Assembly (NCBI GenBank): GCA_910589415.1
Contig: OU342632.1
Span: 37,771,637-37,835,636 of the forward strand
Source: Malachius bipustulatus
Lineage: Eukaryota > Arthropoda > Insecta > Coleoptera > Melyridae
DNA: 64,000 nucleotides
Direction: 5' to 3'
Shown in pieces: positions 1 to 12,770 of the stretch. Made by a program: the position numbers and the translations under genes. How positions within the stretch are numbered: position 1 is the first letter of the stretch; each line of letters starts with the position of its first letter. The notes under the pieces are model-generated. The model had not been told where the DNA came from and searched no databases. It was given only the letters and a program-made list of their open reading frames with translations.

Positions 1-1239
1 GAGCTTAAGAAAAACTATCAATAAGTTGCCAAGTTTAAACAAATATTTCGTGAACGTTAGCTGATTTGAAGTTATTTAGAAGAGACCCAGTTAATTGTGT
101 CAGGGGATTTATACCCATACCCATGGGTTAGACTTTCAATTCATCCCTTGCTCAAAGAACTCAGGAATCACTAAAGCAAATATAGAAAATTGGCTAGTGC
201 AATATGTTTCGCAGAAAGCACAATAGAAAAAACTACAAGAGACCAAAATACCTACAAGGCAATTGGGGAAAATAGTCCAAGAATGTTTTTAAGAAAAAAA
301 TTTGGACAACGTGCAAATACCCAATAAAAATATTGACAAAAACAAAATTTAGAATCATTTTTCATCCACAAAATTTCCACACTCAAACTGACTTCCACTT
401 CGTTTCCTATTTTCTTTTTTAACAAGAAACCAGATGACGAGCAATAAATATATAGCCCAAGCTACATAAATGCTTATTATTCAGGCCGCTAGAAAATTGT
501 TTTCGCGAAGGCGTCCGAAAATTATAAAATACATGGAGCCGAGAGGGAAGTGCGTTGAACCCTTGATTTGGAGCGTATATTTCTAAATCTCCATCATCGA
601 TTTTATTTCCTAACTTAAAAGAAAAATTAATTACATAAACTCCTTGATGAGTTGTTAACGATGTACTTTATCATGTAGGTACTATCTAAATTTCAATCAC
701 CACCATCATCACGATAAGTATCCTGGTGATTATCTCTAGCAGCATTCGACATAGACAGAAACTCAACTTCCCATTATAAAAAGCACTAAAGTATTTAGTG
801 TAATAATTAGAGCGTAGTTTAAGTTCTTGTCATCTTCAGTTAAACCGAACTGGCAGCAGATGGCGTCCAATTCAACCACACACCGCTGTTTCAGAGATAA
901 TCTCACTAAAATCTAGTAGTTTTCAAGTGATAAGACAGTTAATTACTAAAATATATTCTAATAATGCCTAGTTACACTTAATGGCTCTTATAAAGCACTT
1001 AGCAGCCACCGAGTTAGTTTTGTCTCCCCGTGTAACAGCCGTCACTTGTTTTACAGAACATTCCATTATTGTGGGAGTTTTATGCTGAGTAATTTGACAT
1101 GCTTTGATGATTCTCAGTTGTGTCTTTTAAGGTTTCAACAATAAAAATTACTGCAATGTCATTTAATTATTCTCCATGTTAAGTGGCTCAATGGAAAACG
1201 AATTTATCAACACATCAAAATATAATTTTGACTCAATAA
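1..1239. other. non-coding AT-rich DNA
   Basis: No credible ORF, RNA gene or repeat structure was found. Only short random ORFs and a small CAC/CAT-rich stretch near 697-712 are visible. Confidence 0.6.
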
Positions 1240-1293
1240 CATAAGTAGAAAGAAATAAGTAGATATAAGTAGAAAGAGAAAGATTTAAGTAGA
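1240..1293. repeat. short tandem repeat, ATAAGTAGAAAG-like units
   Basis: Three to four imperfect copies of a unit close to ATAAGTAGAAAGA follow one another, with variants ATAAGTAGAT and TTTAAGTAGA. It looks like local slippage rather than a mobile element. Confidence 0.6.
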
Positions 1294-1375
1294 CCAAGAC
1301 TTTCATCATCAGAAGTGCATCTTCTCGAAGTCTAAACTTGGAGCGGAATAGTCGTAATTCACCCCAAAGCCGCAT

Positions 1376-1650
1376 ACGTCCCCCGACGCGTCCATACGCT
1401 GACGTGACCGTAGCAGAGATAGATCGCAGAGGGCCGTTTTAGCCACCCCTCAACTCGAGATGCCGCCCCGCACGCAGACAGCACGTTCGCACTTTTGAAC
1501 TGTCACAGGACGGTGCTCCACACTAAATTCCCCACTGAGTTATTGCCGACACCTTGGAGATTTCTTACCGGGATCGGGGTGATCGCACAGGGCGATACAG
1601 AACACGCAATTTCGAAGGGACAGGAGTTATCTTAATTTCTGGTGACAGTT
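1376..1650. other. GC-rich, CpG-containing island
   Basis: This block is clearly richer in G, C and CpG than its surroundings. No long ORF crosses it. It could be a conserved non-coding element, a promoter with its first untranslated exon, or an old repeat. Nothing in the sequence decides between these. Confidence 0.3.
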
Positions 1651-2181
1651 CTTTCTTCTGCGGTTAGGCGGTTTGTCATGGTGGATCTAATGATCATGTG
1701 ATATGATCTTCTATGGTCGATAACAGAAACTAGGGGATGGATATAGATTTCATTTTACATAAAAAATTATTACTTACTGTTTTTGAATATTTTCGTAAGT
1801 ACTTACAAACTTACGATTTTAATTTTTGATTTTGTAAATTAAAACAAAAAGGCAGATTAGGTCCCGTTGCACATGGTCTAATAATTTGTAATGTCTAATG
1901 CCCAATAATTCAATTAATAACAATTCCTAATAGAATGTTGATAGTATTCTAAAAAACGAACGGTATTTTTTCTGGGACAAAATAAGTCTTTCCAAAAAAT
2001 ACGTGAAAGTATCGGATTATTGATTTTAAAAAATAAAAAAACTCGTAATATCATTTTTTGGATATTACGCTAATCTTAGAGATCGCAATTTTTCAGTAAG
2101 AAAGAAAGGCGTTATTATAACTATTTTTGAAATTTCTTATGGTTCGGAAGTTACAAATTTTCTACAAATTATGCCAATTTT

Positions 2182-2506
2182 GGGGGTAGAAACGTTTTTT
2201 TTTTTTAGATTTTACAACAAAAGATCTATCGGGAGGTGAAAGTACGTTCTGACAAAAATTGTGTCTTTGTGTTTTCCAACAACAAATGTATCTTCAATTT
2301 GTTATATAAATGCTCATTTTGATCGCATATTCTCCAAAATCATCATTATCCAATTTTTTGATTCCCCGTATTCCTCGTGATAATCAAACACAAAAACCCC
2401 AAAACTGTGTAGAGAAACTGAAAAGGTATAACTTGTGTACAGTCCATTTTTCATCCCTGATTGACAGTTTTGTTGTAAAATCGAAAAAAACCGTTTCCAC
2501 CCCCAA
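2182..2506. repeat. diverged foldback (inverted repeat)
   Basis: The left arm at 2184-2222 (GGGGGTAGAAACG, a T run, then GATTTTACAACAAAA) is matched in reverse complement by 2468-2505 (TTTTGTTGTAAAATCG, an A run, CCGTTTCCACCCCC). Weaker similarity continues inward and outward. The overlapping ORFs of about 75 aa on both strands are by-products of the palindrome. It is probably a non-autonomous DNA transposon or an internal part of one; no clear ends or target duplication are seen. Confidence 0.65.
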
Positions 2507-2774
2507 AGCGTCATTTCCGAGAATTTATATCTTTTGAACAATAATCAATTTCCAAAAAAGTTCAAACAAAAGTTGCTGGACATATCCTCCTTAACAATTT
2601 TTTTTTACCAAGAGACATAATTTTATCCCTTAAATTCAAGATGGTGGCCTGGCGCTTCATACCTACCATAATATTATAACGTTAAACTTCTAATTAATGT
2701 AATTTCAGTGTTTATTGTGAATATTTAACTGGACTATGATTTGAACTCCTATTTTAGGTTAAAACGTCATTCTT

Positions 2775-2945
2775 AATACGACTTCCCAAGAGGCGGGACT
2801 TGGCGAGCCATCGACTTGGCAAGCAGTTCGCTAGACCACATGCAAGATTCCGAGCTTTCCTTTTTCCACGGCAGGTGACTTGACGAGTCACAAGCCATGG
2901 CCACCAAGTCCCGTGCCCTGGAAGCCACCCTTAAAAACCCAAAAT
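2775..2945. other. GC-rich block with repeated ACTTGGC/ACTTGAC words
   Basis: The words ACTTGGCGAG, ACTTGGCAAG and ACTTGACGAG recur within about 100 bases, in sequence richer in GC than its flanks. A minus-strand ORF crosses it, but I recognise no protein. It is an old repeat or a conserved non-coding block. Confidence 0.3.
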
Positions 2946-3510
2946 GACTAATAAATGCCCTTGTAATTTTTAGGACGCACAAAACCAACTAGGTATACCT
3001 ATCTTGAAAAAAACATCAGACTGCTTAGTACTTAACCATGCGGAGTTCAGTACAAAAAATGTATTGTGGACCGGAGTTCGTACAACTTGGAGAAGTACTA
3101 GAAAGGTATCAGTTCTGGCGGTTTGAACGGAAACAGGCTGGCCAACATAATCAAACTGAGCCAAAGGGAGATTAAAGCTAGTTAGAACTACTTTAGGTAT
3201 ACAATAATAGTTTCACTCAATATCTTTGGATCACATGGGCGCGTGAGTGCATCACCACGAACAACCCCTATCTACGATATTAGCCATACCAATAATAGTG
3301 CTTAGTGTCAAGTAGTGTTGGTTAGTAGCGGTAAATTTCGAATAAAGGTTGAAAACATAGAAAAGCTATTAGTAGTAGGTACCTAAGTATTTTTTCATTA
3401 CACTCGCTTATTTTACATTTTAATGCCCTAAATAGCTTATCGGGATTTTTTGGCTTAAGAGCACCTGAAACATTAAATAATCTGCCTTATTTAACCATTT
3501 TAAGATGGAC

Positions 3511-3753
3511 TTAGGGCCGGTTGTTCGTACGTCAGTTAAAAATTTTGAGATAATTACTGATTTTAAAATGCCCTGTAATATCAAACCATTGGTCTGATAT
3601 TTCTGAAAATGAATTCTGCTCGCTTTAAGAAGAGTTAATCACTGATTAAAAATACAAGATCATTAATTATATTCGCCGTATTTTCAAAATTTGCAATTTA
3701 AAATCAGTAGTTATCTCAAAATTTTTAACTGACGTACGAACAACCGGCCCTAA
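3511..3753. mobile_element. MITE with ~57-bp terminal inverted repeats
   Basis: The element begins TTAGGGCCGGTTGTTCGTAC and ends with its reverse complement. The arms match over about 57 bases (3511-3567 against 3698-3753). The interior is about 130 bases, AT-rich and non-coding. The ends read TTA/TAA, so the duplicated target is either TA or part of the inverted repeat. With no transposase present, the superfamily (Tc1/mariner or PIF/Harbinger-like) stays open. Confidence 0.85.
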
Positions 3754-5038
3754 GAGATTAATGTCTTACAATACAGTTGGCAGATATTACAATTTTAAAA
3801 TGGAATATACGACAGTATTTTAGGTACACAATAAAATATCCGTCACGCAGCATCACCTTGATTGGGTAAATAACCTCATCAATGATTCAAATAACATCTA
3901 AAATGCAAATTCATCTCTTATAGAAAGTACAAGTAACTACGTAAGTGGATGAAGTAAATTATTCAAGCTTATCTTAAGGTTTATTTGAAAGTCTATCGTA
4001 TTATTCCTGATGAATCGAACAATCAGGAGAGAAACGTAAGTGTAAAATCTTTATACAAAAGTATTATTTAATATTAATGTCACCAACTACTCTCCATTAA
4101 CTGACTGATAGTTTGCAATGCAGTTTTTACATAAAACGCATTTAATTTATAGGTACAGTCAAAGTAAAAAAGTATGCAAGTTATGAGTTCATAAAGCATA
4201 CACTTTTTTTGTACTTTATTTTCAAAATAGTTTACGAAAGTTTTGTAATATTTATTATGTAAACTTTCGTGGCTTATCTGCATGATGCTTGAATTTCTTC
4301 AGGAAAGAGCATTAGCAGCATCGGTTCAGGAATAATTGTTGAACTTGGACCGCTCGTTTTATGGTAATGGTCTAATGGTTCCGTTTATTTTTATTACAAT
4401 TTTTTTTCTATTGATATTAAATAATAATATTTCAGTTATTAGTACTTTACTAAAAAAGAAAAAAAAAGTTCGCGTACCTTTCCTTTTCTTTTCTTTAATT
4501 TTTCTAACATCAAGTCATCACCTAGAAATGTAGTGAGTTTCTTTTCCTTGTTGATTACGTAATTTTTTTACAGAAATACTCTTCAATACCACTTCGTCAA
4601 CAAAACCTTTCATCTCGGAGGCGTTCCAGTAGGACTTCGTTGCAACAGCTACCTAGACCTCCTCTTTATGTAAAAATGCTGATCTGTTGCACGTCCTGAA
4701 GGGTTTCATTGAAGTCTTGACAAAGTTTCAGCTGTTAGTTAGATTTAATCATCAACTCCGACAGTAGTCACCTTAAAGTTGAGTAACATCTCTTCAATTT
4801 AAAATTTTCAATATTCAATTTTTATTAAATTTCAATTTGTTACCTCTTGCAAAAGCTTTTAATTTCCATCCGTTTGTAAATTTATCAATAGCATATTATT
4901 TTGGGAATAATTATAAGTAAACTTTCATTTATTTAGTTCATTAATTTGATTAATTTGCTTGTGTAAACATGTCTTCACAATTTATTCATGTATTTCATAC
5001 TACTGTTAATAACTTTTGTATTGTTAAAACTTCAGTTT
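3754..5038. other. intergenic AT-rich DNA
   Basis: No gene is supported. The short ORFs here are AT-rich random frames with no recognisable domain. Confidence 0.6.
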
Positions 5039-5255
5039 GTTTTTGCTGGACCAATTTTGCATTTTCAGAAAGAGACACAGATATTATTGTAATTATTACA
5101 ACCAGCTAACCGAAGCAGAATTTCACCTCCCGGGACCTAGGGGGTGAGATTAACCTAAGTCCCGGGAGGCGAAATTCTGCTCCAGCTAGCTGTTTATATA
5201 ATTACAATAATATCTGTGTCTTTCTCCGAAAATGCAAAATTAGTAGAGCAAAACA
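5039..5255. repeat. near-perfect 217-bp hairpin (inverted repeat)
   Basis: The left arm contains TTTTGCATTTTCAGAAAGAG, then CACAGATATTATTGTAAT, and runs on to CACCTCCCGGGAC. The right arm repeats all of this in reverse complement, beginning GTCCCGGGAGG. The loop is only about 15-20 bases (near 5139-5158). Arms of ~100 bases give a cruciform-capable or hairpin-RNA structure. It is probably a short foldback transposon, but no clear target duplication is seen. Confidence 0.85.
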
Positions 5256-5692
5256 ATGTTAAATTTTAACATAACACGCTTCCCTTTATACAGGTTGTTA
5301 TTTTGTATTTGAGGCATGGGAAAATCACATACAGAATTTTGGTACAGATTATCGCCCCTAAATGTTTTTGAGAGAAACATTAAATAATTATCATTTTGTT
5401 AAGATTGAGCAGTAGCTTCTGTTGCTCTACCTAGATTATGAGACTGTTAAGCCGTTTTCGAGAAAAATTGAAAAAAAAATTGTCAATTTGCGACGTTAAC
5501 AAAAATGCTGTTAAATGACGAAAACGAAATCTCAAATCTAAAATCTGACATACCTAATGATTAAATATTATTTGTCAAAGTTAATGGGGCTCGTTTTATT
5601 ATTGTAGTTATTTATGCACCATGGGAATTTTATGGAGTGGTTTATATATTTTGAATCTAAGGCGTTATTGACGTTTAATGAGCAATGGAAAA

Positions 5693-6697
5693 TACAGGGT
5701 GCACCATGTATCCTTCTCTATATTGCTATCTATTAACGCTAACAGATACAGGGTCGGTTAAACAAGTCCAAAGAAGCGCAATTTTGCGGCCATCTCGAAT
5801 CAGTCAAGACATACAAAATATCTGTGACCGTTCCTGAAATATCCTGAAAAAAACTGAAAAATCGATATTTCTTATTTTTTCCATATATTTTTTATTATTG
5901 GAGATTAATGAATAATTTTTTGTGGGCTTACATAAGTCGGCAAGAGCTACCCATCTGACATTTCAAAAATTTTCAAAGCCGACTAGATCCCAGGATTTTC
6001 ATAGTCAAATTTCGTTTTTCTTATGGCCACCATATTGTTTTTTATGTTGTTCGGTATAAAAAAAATCATAAAAACTAAAAATTGTTAAACTTTAAAAAAT
6101 AAATTAAAAATTTTTTTATTCTTCTTTTTTCTTTACAAAAAAGACAACTTTTAAGACCGAATTTCATAGATAAATTAAAAAACCATAAGGCAAGCACTAT
6201 TTTGGCGTATTTTACAAATGTTGACGTTTTTCGACGATTTTTTTTGATTTTTCTTTGAAAAAAATAAGAATAAAAATTTTTTTTTAAAATTTTTTTAAGT
6301 TTATTAATTTTTGGTTTCCATTATTTTTTTCATATCGAACGACATAAAAAAATAATATGGCGGCCATAAGAAAAACGAAAGTTGACTGTGAAAACTTTTG
6401 GTTCTAGTTGGCCTTGAAAATTTTTGTGATGACAGATGGATAGATCTTAACGGCTTATGTAAGCCTACGAAAAATTATTTATTAATTTCCAATAATAGAA
6501 AAGATATGACGAAAATAAGAAATCTCGATTTTTCAGTTTTTTCAGGATATTTCAGGAACGGTCACAGATGTCTCGCATGTTTTGACGGATTCGAGATGGC
6601 CACAAAATAGTGCAACTTTTCTCTAATTTAGCCGACCCTGTATCTCTTAGCGTTCAGGAGATAGCAATATAGAGAAGGATACATGGTGCACCCTGTA
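5693..6697. mobile_element. 1.0-kb foldback element with TACAGGGTGCACC ends
   Basis: The left end TACAGGGTGCACCATGTATC is repeated in inverted orientation at the right end (GGATACATGGTGCACCCTGTA). The similarity continues inward for most of both halves, including the TCCTGAAATATCCTGAAAAA segment and its complement. The centre is near 6195. The dinucleotide TA flanks both ends, as in Tc1/mariner-type insertion. A second internal GATACAGGGTCGG motif near each end suggests nesting or an older boundary. No protein is encoded. The ORF at 6398-6610 is only a frame through the right arm. A related copy lies at 41402-42010. Confidence 0.85.
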
Positions 6698-6879
6698 TAA
6701 TAAATTCAAGCAATTTTTCAGTTTTTCAGCATATTTCAGGAATGACTGAAGGATTTCTTCCCAAAATTTCTTCGCAATGAACTACTAGGGACCAATTGTT
6801 TATCTTTTTTGTTTTTTACTACGAATAGTGCATACAGCTGAAGATCTCGGCTGCCTTGCTGCCTCCCTATTCATCTAGC

Positions 6880-7130
6880 AATTAACTAACCCTTCTAGTT
6901 TTCAATCATGCACCGGGAGGTCGTTCGCCTCTTCTCCAGCTACTCTGCGCTCTAGTGCGGTTGTACAGCGGAAGGGTTGTGGGTTGAGGGTGGTAGCAGC
7001 GAAGTAGCACCGCAGAAGCACCTTCCAGCTGTAACCAGAGGAGCGTAGGAGTTCCGCAGCAGGTGGAGTGGTTAATACTGCGTCCCGAGTTAATATTTAA
7101 CCTCCCGCTTAATTATTCACCGATCCTACG
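6880..7130. other. GC-rich island
   Basis: About 250 bases are rich in G, C and CpG, and contain CAGGTGGAG and several GCAG/GTAG words. There is no long ORF. It could be a promoter with a non-coding exon or a conserved regulatory block. No TATA box or splice pair is convincing. Confidence 0.3.
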
Positions 7131-8629
7131 GATTCTCGACAGCTAAAAGTTCTGCATTTTTATTCACAGTGTAAGAGAAAATGCGCTCAGCCGAGAGTGT
7201 GAAGGCAATTTCATATTCGGTGATATATCTACTCTTTCTGACGTAAAAATTACAGTTTGCCTTAATTAAGTTTAAGCAAAAAGTTCAATTTATTTCTTGA
7301 ATATAAGGAGAAAAAACAGAATTTTTAATAAGAGTAACGATTGATTTTCATACTTTGTTCCTAATTATAGTCGATTAATTATTACAAGTGAGCGCTTGAG
7401 GATTTATGAAAATTTGACGAGTTCGGTAATATCTATTACAAAGTTCCAATAGCTATATGTATTTACAAGTATTTTACCTTAAAATTTCAAGAAGTTTTCA
7501 TTACTTGTTGAATAAGTTTTCTTTTTAGGAAACTTCTTATAGACTCTTGTTCCAGAGTATGTCAACAATAAGGTATTTAGAAAAAAAATTAATTAGCATA
7601 GTCATTTTCTCAAATAAGGTTTTTTAAACAGTGGAAGCTATTCGGTGAAAGTATCGCTGAATTAGAAATAGTGTTCAAGACTACTAGGTACAGTTAGTTA
7701 TTTCCACAATTATTTTCAGTAACTATCTTCAAATTCACTTACTGACTCGATTTAACTATTTCAACTACGAATAGTTAACAACTCTATAAGGTTAGATTAA
7801 ATTACTTTGAACTGTCGCAACTCGTTGCTCAATTCAACAAATACATGCAACTCAACAGAAAACTAGACTGACCTGAGTTTTTTAAAGTACATATTCTTAT
7901 TAGTCCCGCTCAAACATCAGGGATTTAATCATGCACCACGCCTGTTCTGTCCTTCTAATTAATTTCTACTATTTTTTTAATACTTTTCTACTAATAATTA
8001 ATTAGTATTGGTATCGATACACTAATGCCATAGAGAAATCATTTCTAGCGGAAAATAGGTGGTCTCGAAGGTCGTTATAATTTCCCTACCTTTTTCTTCC
8101 TGCCTTCACACCTGGTAACCCAGAAGTGAAGGAATCAGTTCAGAGGATGAACTCTGAAAGGGACAAAAAGAAAGGGACAGCGTGCCTATCTTTCTTAACA
8201 TTGTGGTATATGTAAGACTGCTTTACTGAAATATGAAGAAAAAAACCGATACGAAAGCTGATTCGTTCGTTCGTCGGATACTCATCCTAAAACTGCGTGT
8301 CGTCGTCGTCGTCAGATACAGATTAAAATGTTACCATGGAGAAGCTCAATTATTATTAAGTTTCGCAACTAAAACAGCGATGCCAGATTGACAAATTTTA
8401 TTGGACTCGGGGAATAGGTAGAATTTGAATCCCTGATGTAATTCTGTTATCGCTAAAAAAAATTAAAACAAACACTATGTGAAACTAAAGCTTCGCCAGG
8501 TGAAGATTTTAAATTTGGTTGTCATTTGAATTTTTGAAAAAGGCAACCTTACATCTCGGTAAGGCAGCCGAGGATATAATTTTTGTTTTAAACTTACAGT
8601 CTTTCTGAACATCCTTCTTCAACACTCTA
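7131..8629. other. non-coding DNA
   Basis: Nothing gene-like was found. A short (GTC)n run lies near 8301-8314. Confidence 0.55.
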
Positions 8630-9478
8630 TACAGTGTGTGTCACAGGCATGGTACACCCCCTTTTTTTTTCTTTTTTTTTTGGAGATAATTTTTTTAAAT
8701 TTGGTACGTCGCATATTCTCGATAGAGCGCACTTTTTAGCACAAAATTGAATTTTTTCCCACATTCGGTTTTTCCGCAAATGTTTCAAACTTTTTATTTT
8801 TAAATGGGACACCCTATATATTATTATATTTTTGGATTCTATACATTTGTACAAATCCAACAATACAACATAAGTACCATTTTAAATGTCAATTTGTTTT
8901 TATTTAATTTTTTATTTCTCAATTTTATAGTGTGCCATGACTTCAGTTATGTTCGTCACAGATGCAAAATGGTTACACCAAAATGTCCCTTATTGGAAGT
9001 ACTAGCAGATGGTACCTCGGTACCAATATGGTACCATTTGAAAAAAATGAATTCAGCTCAAAAAATCATTCCGGTGCGCATTATTTATCCATAAATCTCT
9101 TAATTTATTACTTTGAACAAAAATTCGATTTTTCTAGCATTAAATGATCCAATTGGAGTAAAACGAAATAGTCATGGCACACTATAATTGAGAAATAAAA
9201 AATTAAATAAAAACAAATTTGACATTTAAAATGGTACTTATGTGGTATTGTTGTATTCGTACAAATGTATAGAATCTAAAAATATAATAATATATAGGGT
9301 ATCCCATTTAAAAATAAAAAGTTGGTAACATTTTCGGAAAAACCGGATGTGGAAAAAAATTCAATTATCTGCCAAAAAATGCGCTCTATCGAGAATATGC
9401 GACGTACCAAATTTCAAAAATTATCTCCAAAAATAAAGAAAAAAAAGGGGGTGTACCATGCCTGTGACACACACTGTA
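8630..9478. mobile_element. 849-bp foldback element with TACAGTGTGTGTCAC ends
   Basis: The left end TACAGTGTGTGTCACAGGCA is repeated inverted at the right end, finishing ACACACTGTA. The arms of about 320-400 bases match nearly throughout, including AAATGGGACACCCTATATAT and its complement near 9300, and a GTGCCATGAC block with its complement near 9170. TA flanks both ends. The inner ATGGGACACCCTATA words are a second, internal version of the TA(C/G)AGGGTGTCC type of end, so the palindrome may be nested. The ORFs here are shadows of the arms. Confidence 0.85.
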
Positions 9479-12400
9479 TATCGTGTCCACCATTTCGGGA
9501 TCACATGTATAAAATTAAGATATAAACGAATTTTCATCTACTATTTCTTATAAAGTTATCTCTCAGTAAATAAAAACCCCTGCTTGTTGCGACTCCGAAA
9601 ATATCCTTGGATCTATAAGGGTTCCATAAAACTTTGGACAAAAATTCCAAATTACAACGCAAAGATCTGAGCTTGATGAAAATAAAAATTACAGTCGAAA
9701 TGTCAAATGTTAAAAAATAAACATTACCGACAGATTTAAAGCAAACCTACCGCTGTCCCTGAAAACAAATATTAAACATTTACCATTTACGCAGAGCTAA
9801 AGCATGAGGGGACAATGATAAAGTTTCTATCTCGAATCGTAGTTATTACGGAAGCTCAAAATTATAACAAACTGTTTGAATTCGAAGATAAACGTGCCGA
9901 CGCACGGCGAATTACTTTATATTGAGTTGTTTTTTCGCCACGTCCATCCGTTTTCATTTCAAGCGTCAGGACGAAGTTCCAGCCCGAGAAAATAGGACGA
10001 GTAGAGGCGGGATGTGGAGTACATCGGCGCCGAAAGCCTGATTAAACTCATGTCTAGGATACGCAGGGCCGGAAATAGAATTAATACCTAAAAATTTATG
10101 ACGTCTCTTCCAAATTTAAAGAGTATCACGTTGTATAAAACGTACCTACAGTATCCAGTCGACGAATTTGAATTCTGACAGAACACTGCATTATTCACAT
10201 TGGAAAAAGGGTGGATACTTCATTTATTTTAATACAACACTAATATTCGTAATAAATTAATGTTACATTCATTTTCAGCACATATACCTACATGGAGCGT
10301 TTTAATAATGTGAAAGCTTTACCCATATTTCATGCAAGAGTATTGTGTATTATTACTTCTAGAGATATATTTACAGCCTGCTTCTTCTTGTAGCGTCCGA
10401 GTAACTTATGATATTTGTACAATTTTACAACTAGATACATGGAGCTATATTGGTAGTCCCGAAATTACAATATTTTAGTTCCTACTTTTATTACCCGGAG
10501 TTTTAAAACCAATAAAAAAATTATCTGGCTATCATAAGTTTCAAGGAGACTACTTAAAATTACAATGCGCCTTGAATGGAGCAAGGTTTAGACTAAACTA
10601 TAATATAAACAGTATCCTTCAGAAAACGAAAATCCCTTTTTTAACAAACAAGTAAACTTCTCGTGTTGATACAAAACACGTACTTGGAAAAGTGCTTTTC
10701 TTCCGGGGGTCAATAGGATAAGTAAGGCTTCGTTACCACCCCTTCTCACGGCCGGGTAGATTATGCGGCTTGAATCACTAAAGGTTCGAGCACGCGGACA
10801 CTCTCCTACCAGGTGGCCCATTTCACTGATGAACGATGATAGGCAATTCGGAACCCTCCAGGACCCACCGGGGGTCTCTGTTTACTAACCGGGAGTTTTG
10901 TACGATGGACCGAGGCTTGAAGTGCTCCATTTCAAGACAACTGGGTTTTCGGCGGCCAGGAGCTGGGATTATTGATCAGCGGATATTTCGCTGACGGCTG
11001 CAATATACGCCCGCTTATTCTGCTGATTTTAGCACATACTATGTTCTCGTCTTATTAAATCTGATCTAGAATGAGAAAATAATTATTTATATAAGAAAAT
11101 GATTAAAAACGAAGTAAGTAATATAAATTGACCTACATTTCTGGAGTGGTACGTGTTAGATAGTTAGGTGAAGTGATAAAGTTTAACCGTGAAGTTTTGA
11201 TTATATTACGCGCATGTGAACATTAACCAGAATTTCAACCATAATTATAAATCACAGTGAACCGGTGTTAGGTGATGAAAATCAAATGGGAACTTTGCAA
11301 GACCATAAAATAAAACTAGAATCAGATAAAACGAGCATGTGATAGTCTGAAGGTAATAAAAGTTCATTTCGAACATATTCCAGTTGGATTGTTCATGGCA
11401 AAGTGCAGTTTTCCTCTCAGAAATTATTCACTGGTGTGCCATTTTTATGAATTAAAACCACTTCTAGTCGGATCGCGGATTTCATGACGACATTATTTCA
11501 CTACTTCCCTTCCGAATAGTAAACTACCGGCTAGAATGAGTCAATGATAAATCTCCATTCATAGTCTCGAGAACCGATAATTCCATAGCAAGGGTTTCGG
11601 AGTAATTTCAGGTTTTCCAGCTCTCACAGATGAGTAGATTCTAGAGCCTTTCGTGAATACACTGCAGGTTTATAGTGGATTTCAGGCTGAAAAAGGAGCC
11701 ATTCTTTCAGTAAGCTCGCCAATGTGTTTTGACCTTTGATCAGAGGATTGTGGCCGCTCTCTCGCCCAATTTGCACCTTTTGTGTAAAAGGGTTGATTAA
11801 ATACTTCTTTTTGTTCTATTGTTACTTTTGAATGGCACGGACAAACACAACACAAGTATAGAGCTGATGCTACAATTTCGTTTCGTTTGAACTCAACGAT
11901 TTATTAGGATTTTACTGAAAAATGCATTTGACTAAACTGTTTATTATTCTTAGTTTTTTTATTTTTTTTAAATTGTGATATCTTCAGTAAAACTACCACA
12001 TAAATGAAATAGATAACTTGTGACACCCTGTATAAAAAAGCATAATTTTTATATTATTAGTTTGCATAATTTGAAACGCCTCTCTGTTATATCTTAATTA
12101 TCTTTGAAGTGACGATTCATTCAAGAGTTTGGACTTCCTTTATGAAGTTTTCAAGTTTCCGGACAAAAAATATAAAACTACTTCAACTAATTAGTTTTTT
12201 TTTAACTCCAATTTCTCTATGAGCTTTCAGAGCTTAGGAAAAAAATTTCAGAACAGAAATTGATCTGCTAATGAAAATGTGACGACACGGAGCTCAAAGA
12301 CGAAAGCGTCTGTGTATAAAAGTTCCTTAGCTTCGAAAATTATGGCCCAAAGATATTAGAACGAGAGGTAAAGTTTTGTTTGGCAAGTTGGCGCTGCTCG

Positions 12401-12770
12401 GCGGGAGGGCAGATAAGGACGGTAAGGGTTGCGGTTTGACTGCTCGGTTAGTTACTGGCTAGTTGAGTTTCCCTGAAGACCAGGGGATGGCCTGCCACCC
12501 CGAGATGTGTATCCCGAGATTGATTCTCGCCAGATACTTATCGTGAGACTCCCTTTCTCTTCACTGCACTGACATCAACTTAATTATCTCCATCTTAGAA
12601 GCCGACAGTGTCCAGAGGCCAGGATCTAGTAGAGGGAGTAGAGGTCTTCACTTCCCTTATATTTCTCTCTCTTTGTCTGGACCCTTTAATTGCGAATATC
12701 TTGTTTAATTGCTTTCAGATATTCATCGACGTGAAAGAAATACAATGTGTTCAATAATTTTTATCTGATG
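9479..12770. other. intergenic DNA with one GC-rich island and one orphan transposon end
   Basis: No gene is supported. The stretch 10680-11030 is a GC-rich island with no convincing ORF (a 77-codon minus frame only). At 12023-12032 the motif ACACCCTGTA is one isolated end of the TACAGGGTG type, with no partner nearby. The DNA from there to about 12420 looks like the remains of a repeat. Confidence 0.5.

Noticed and set aside
6398..6610. 70-codon plus frame inside the foldback
   Set aside because: It is a frame through the right arm of a non-coding palindrome, with no domain and no support outside the repeat.
8804..9147. Two overlapping plus frames of 96 and 61 codons, and a 78-codon minus frame
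   Set aside because: All lie in the arms or centre of the 8630-9478 palindrome, and the sequence is explained by the inverted repeat.
10770..10800. tRNA-like GGTTCGAGCAC motif
   Set aside because: No A box or cloverleaf could be built around it.
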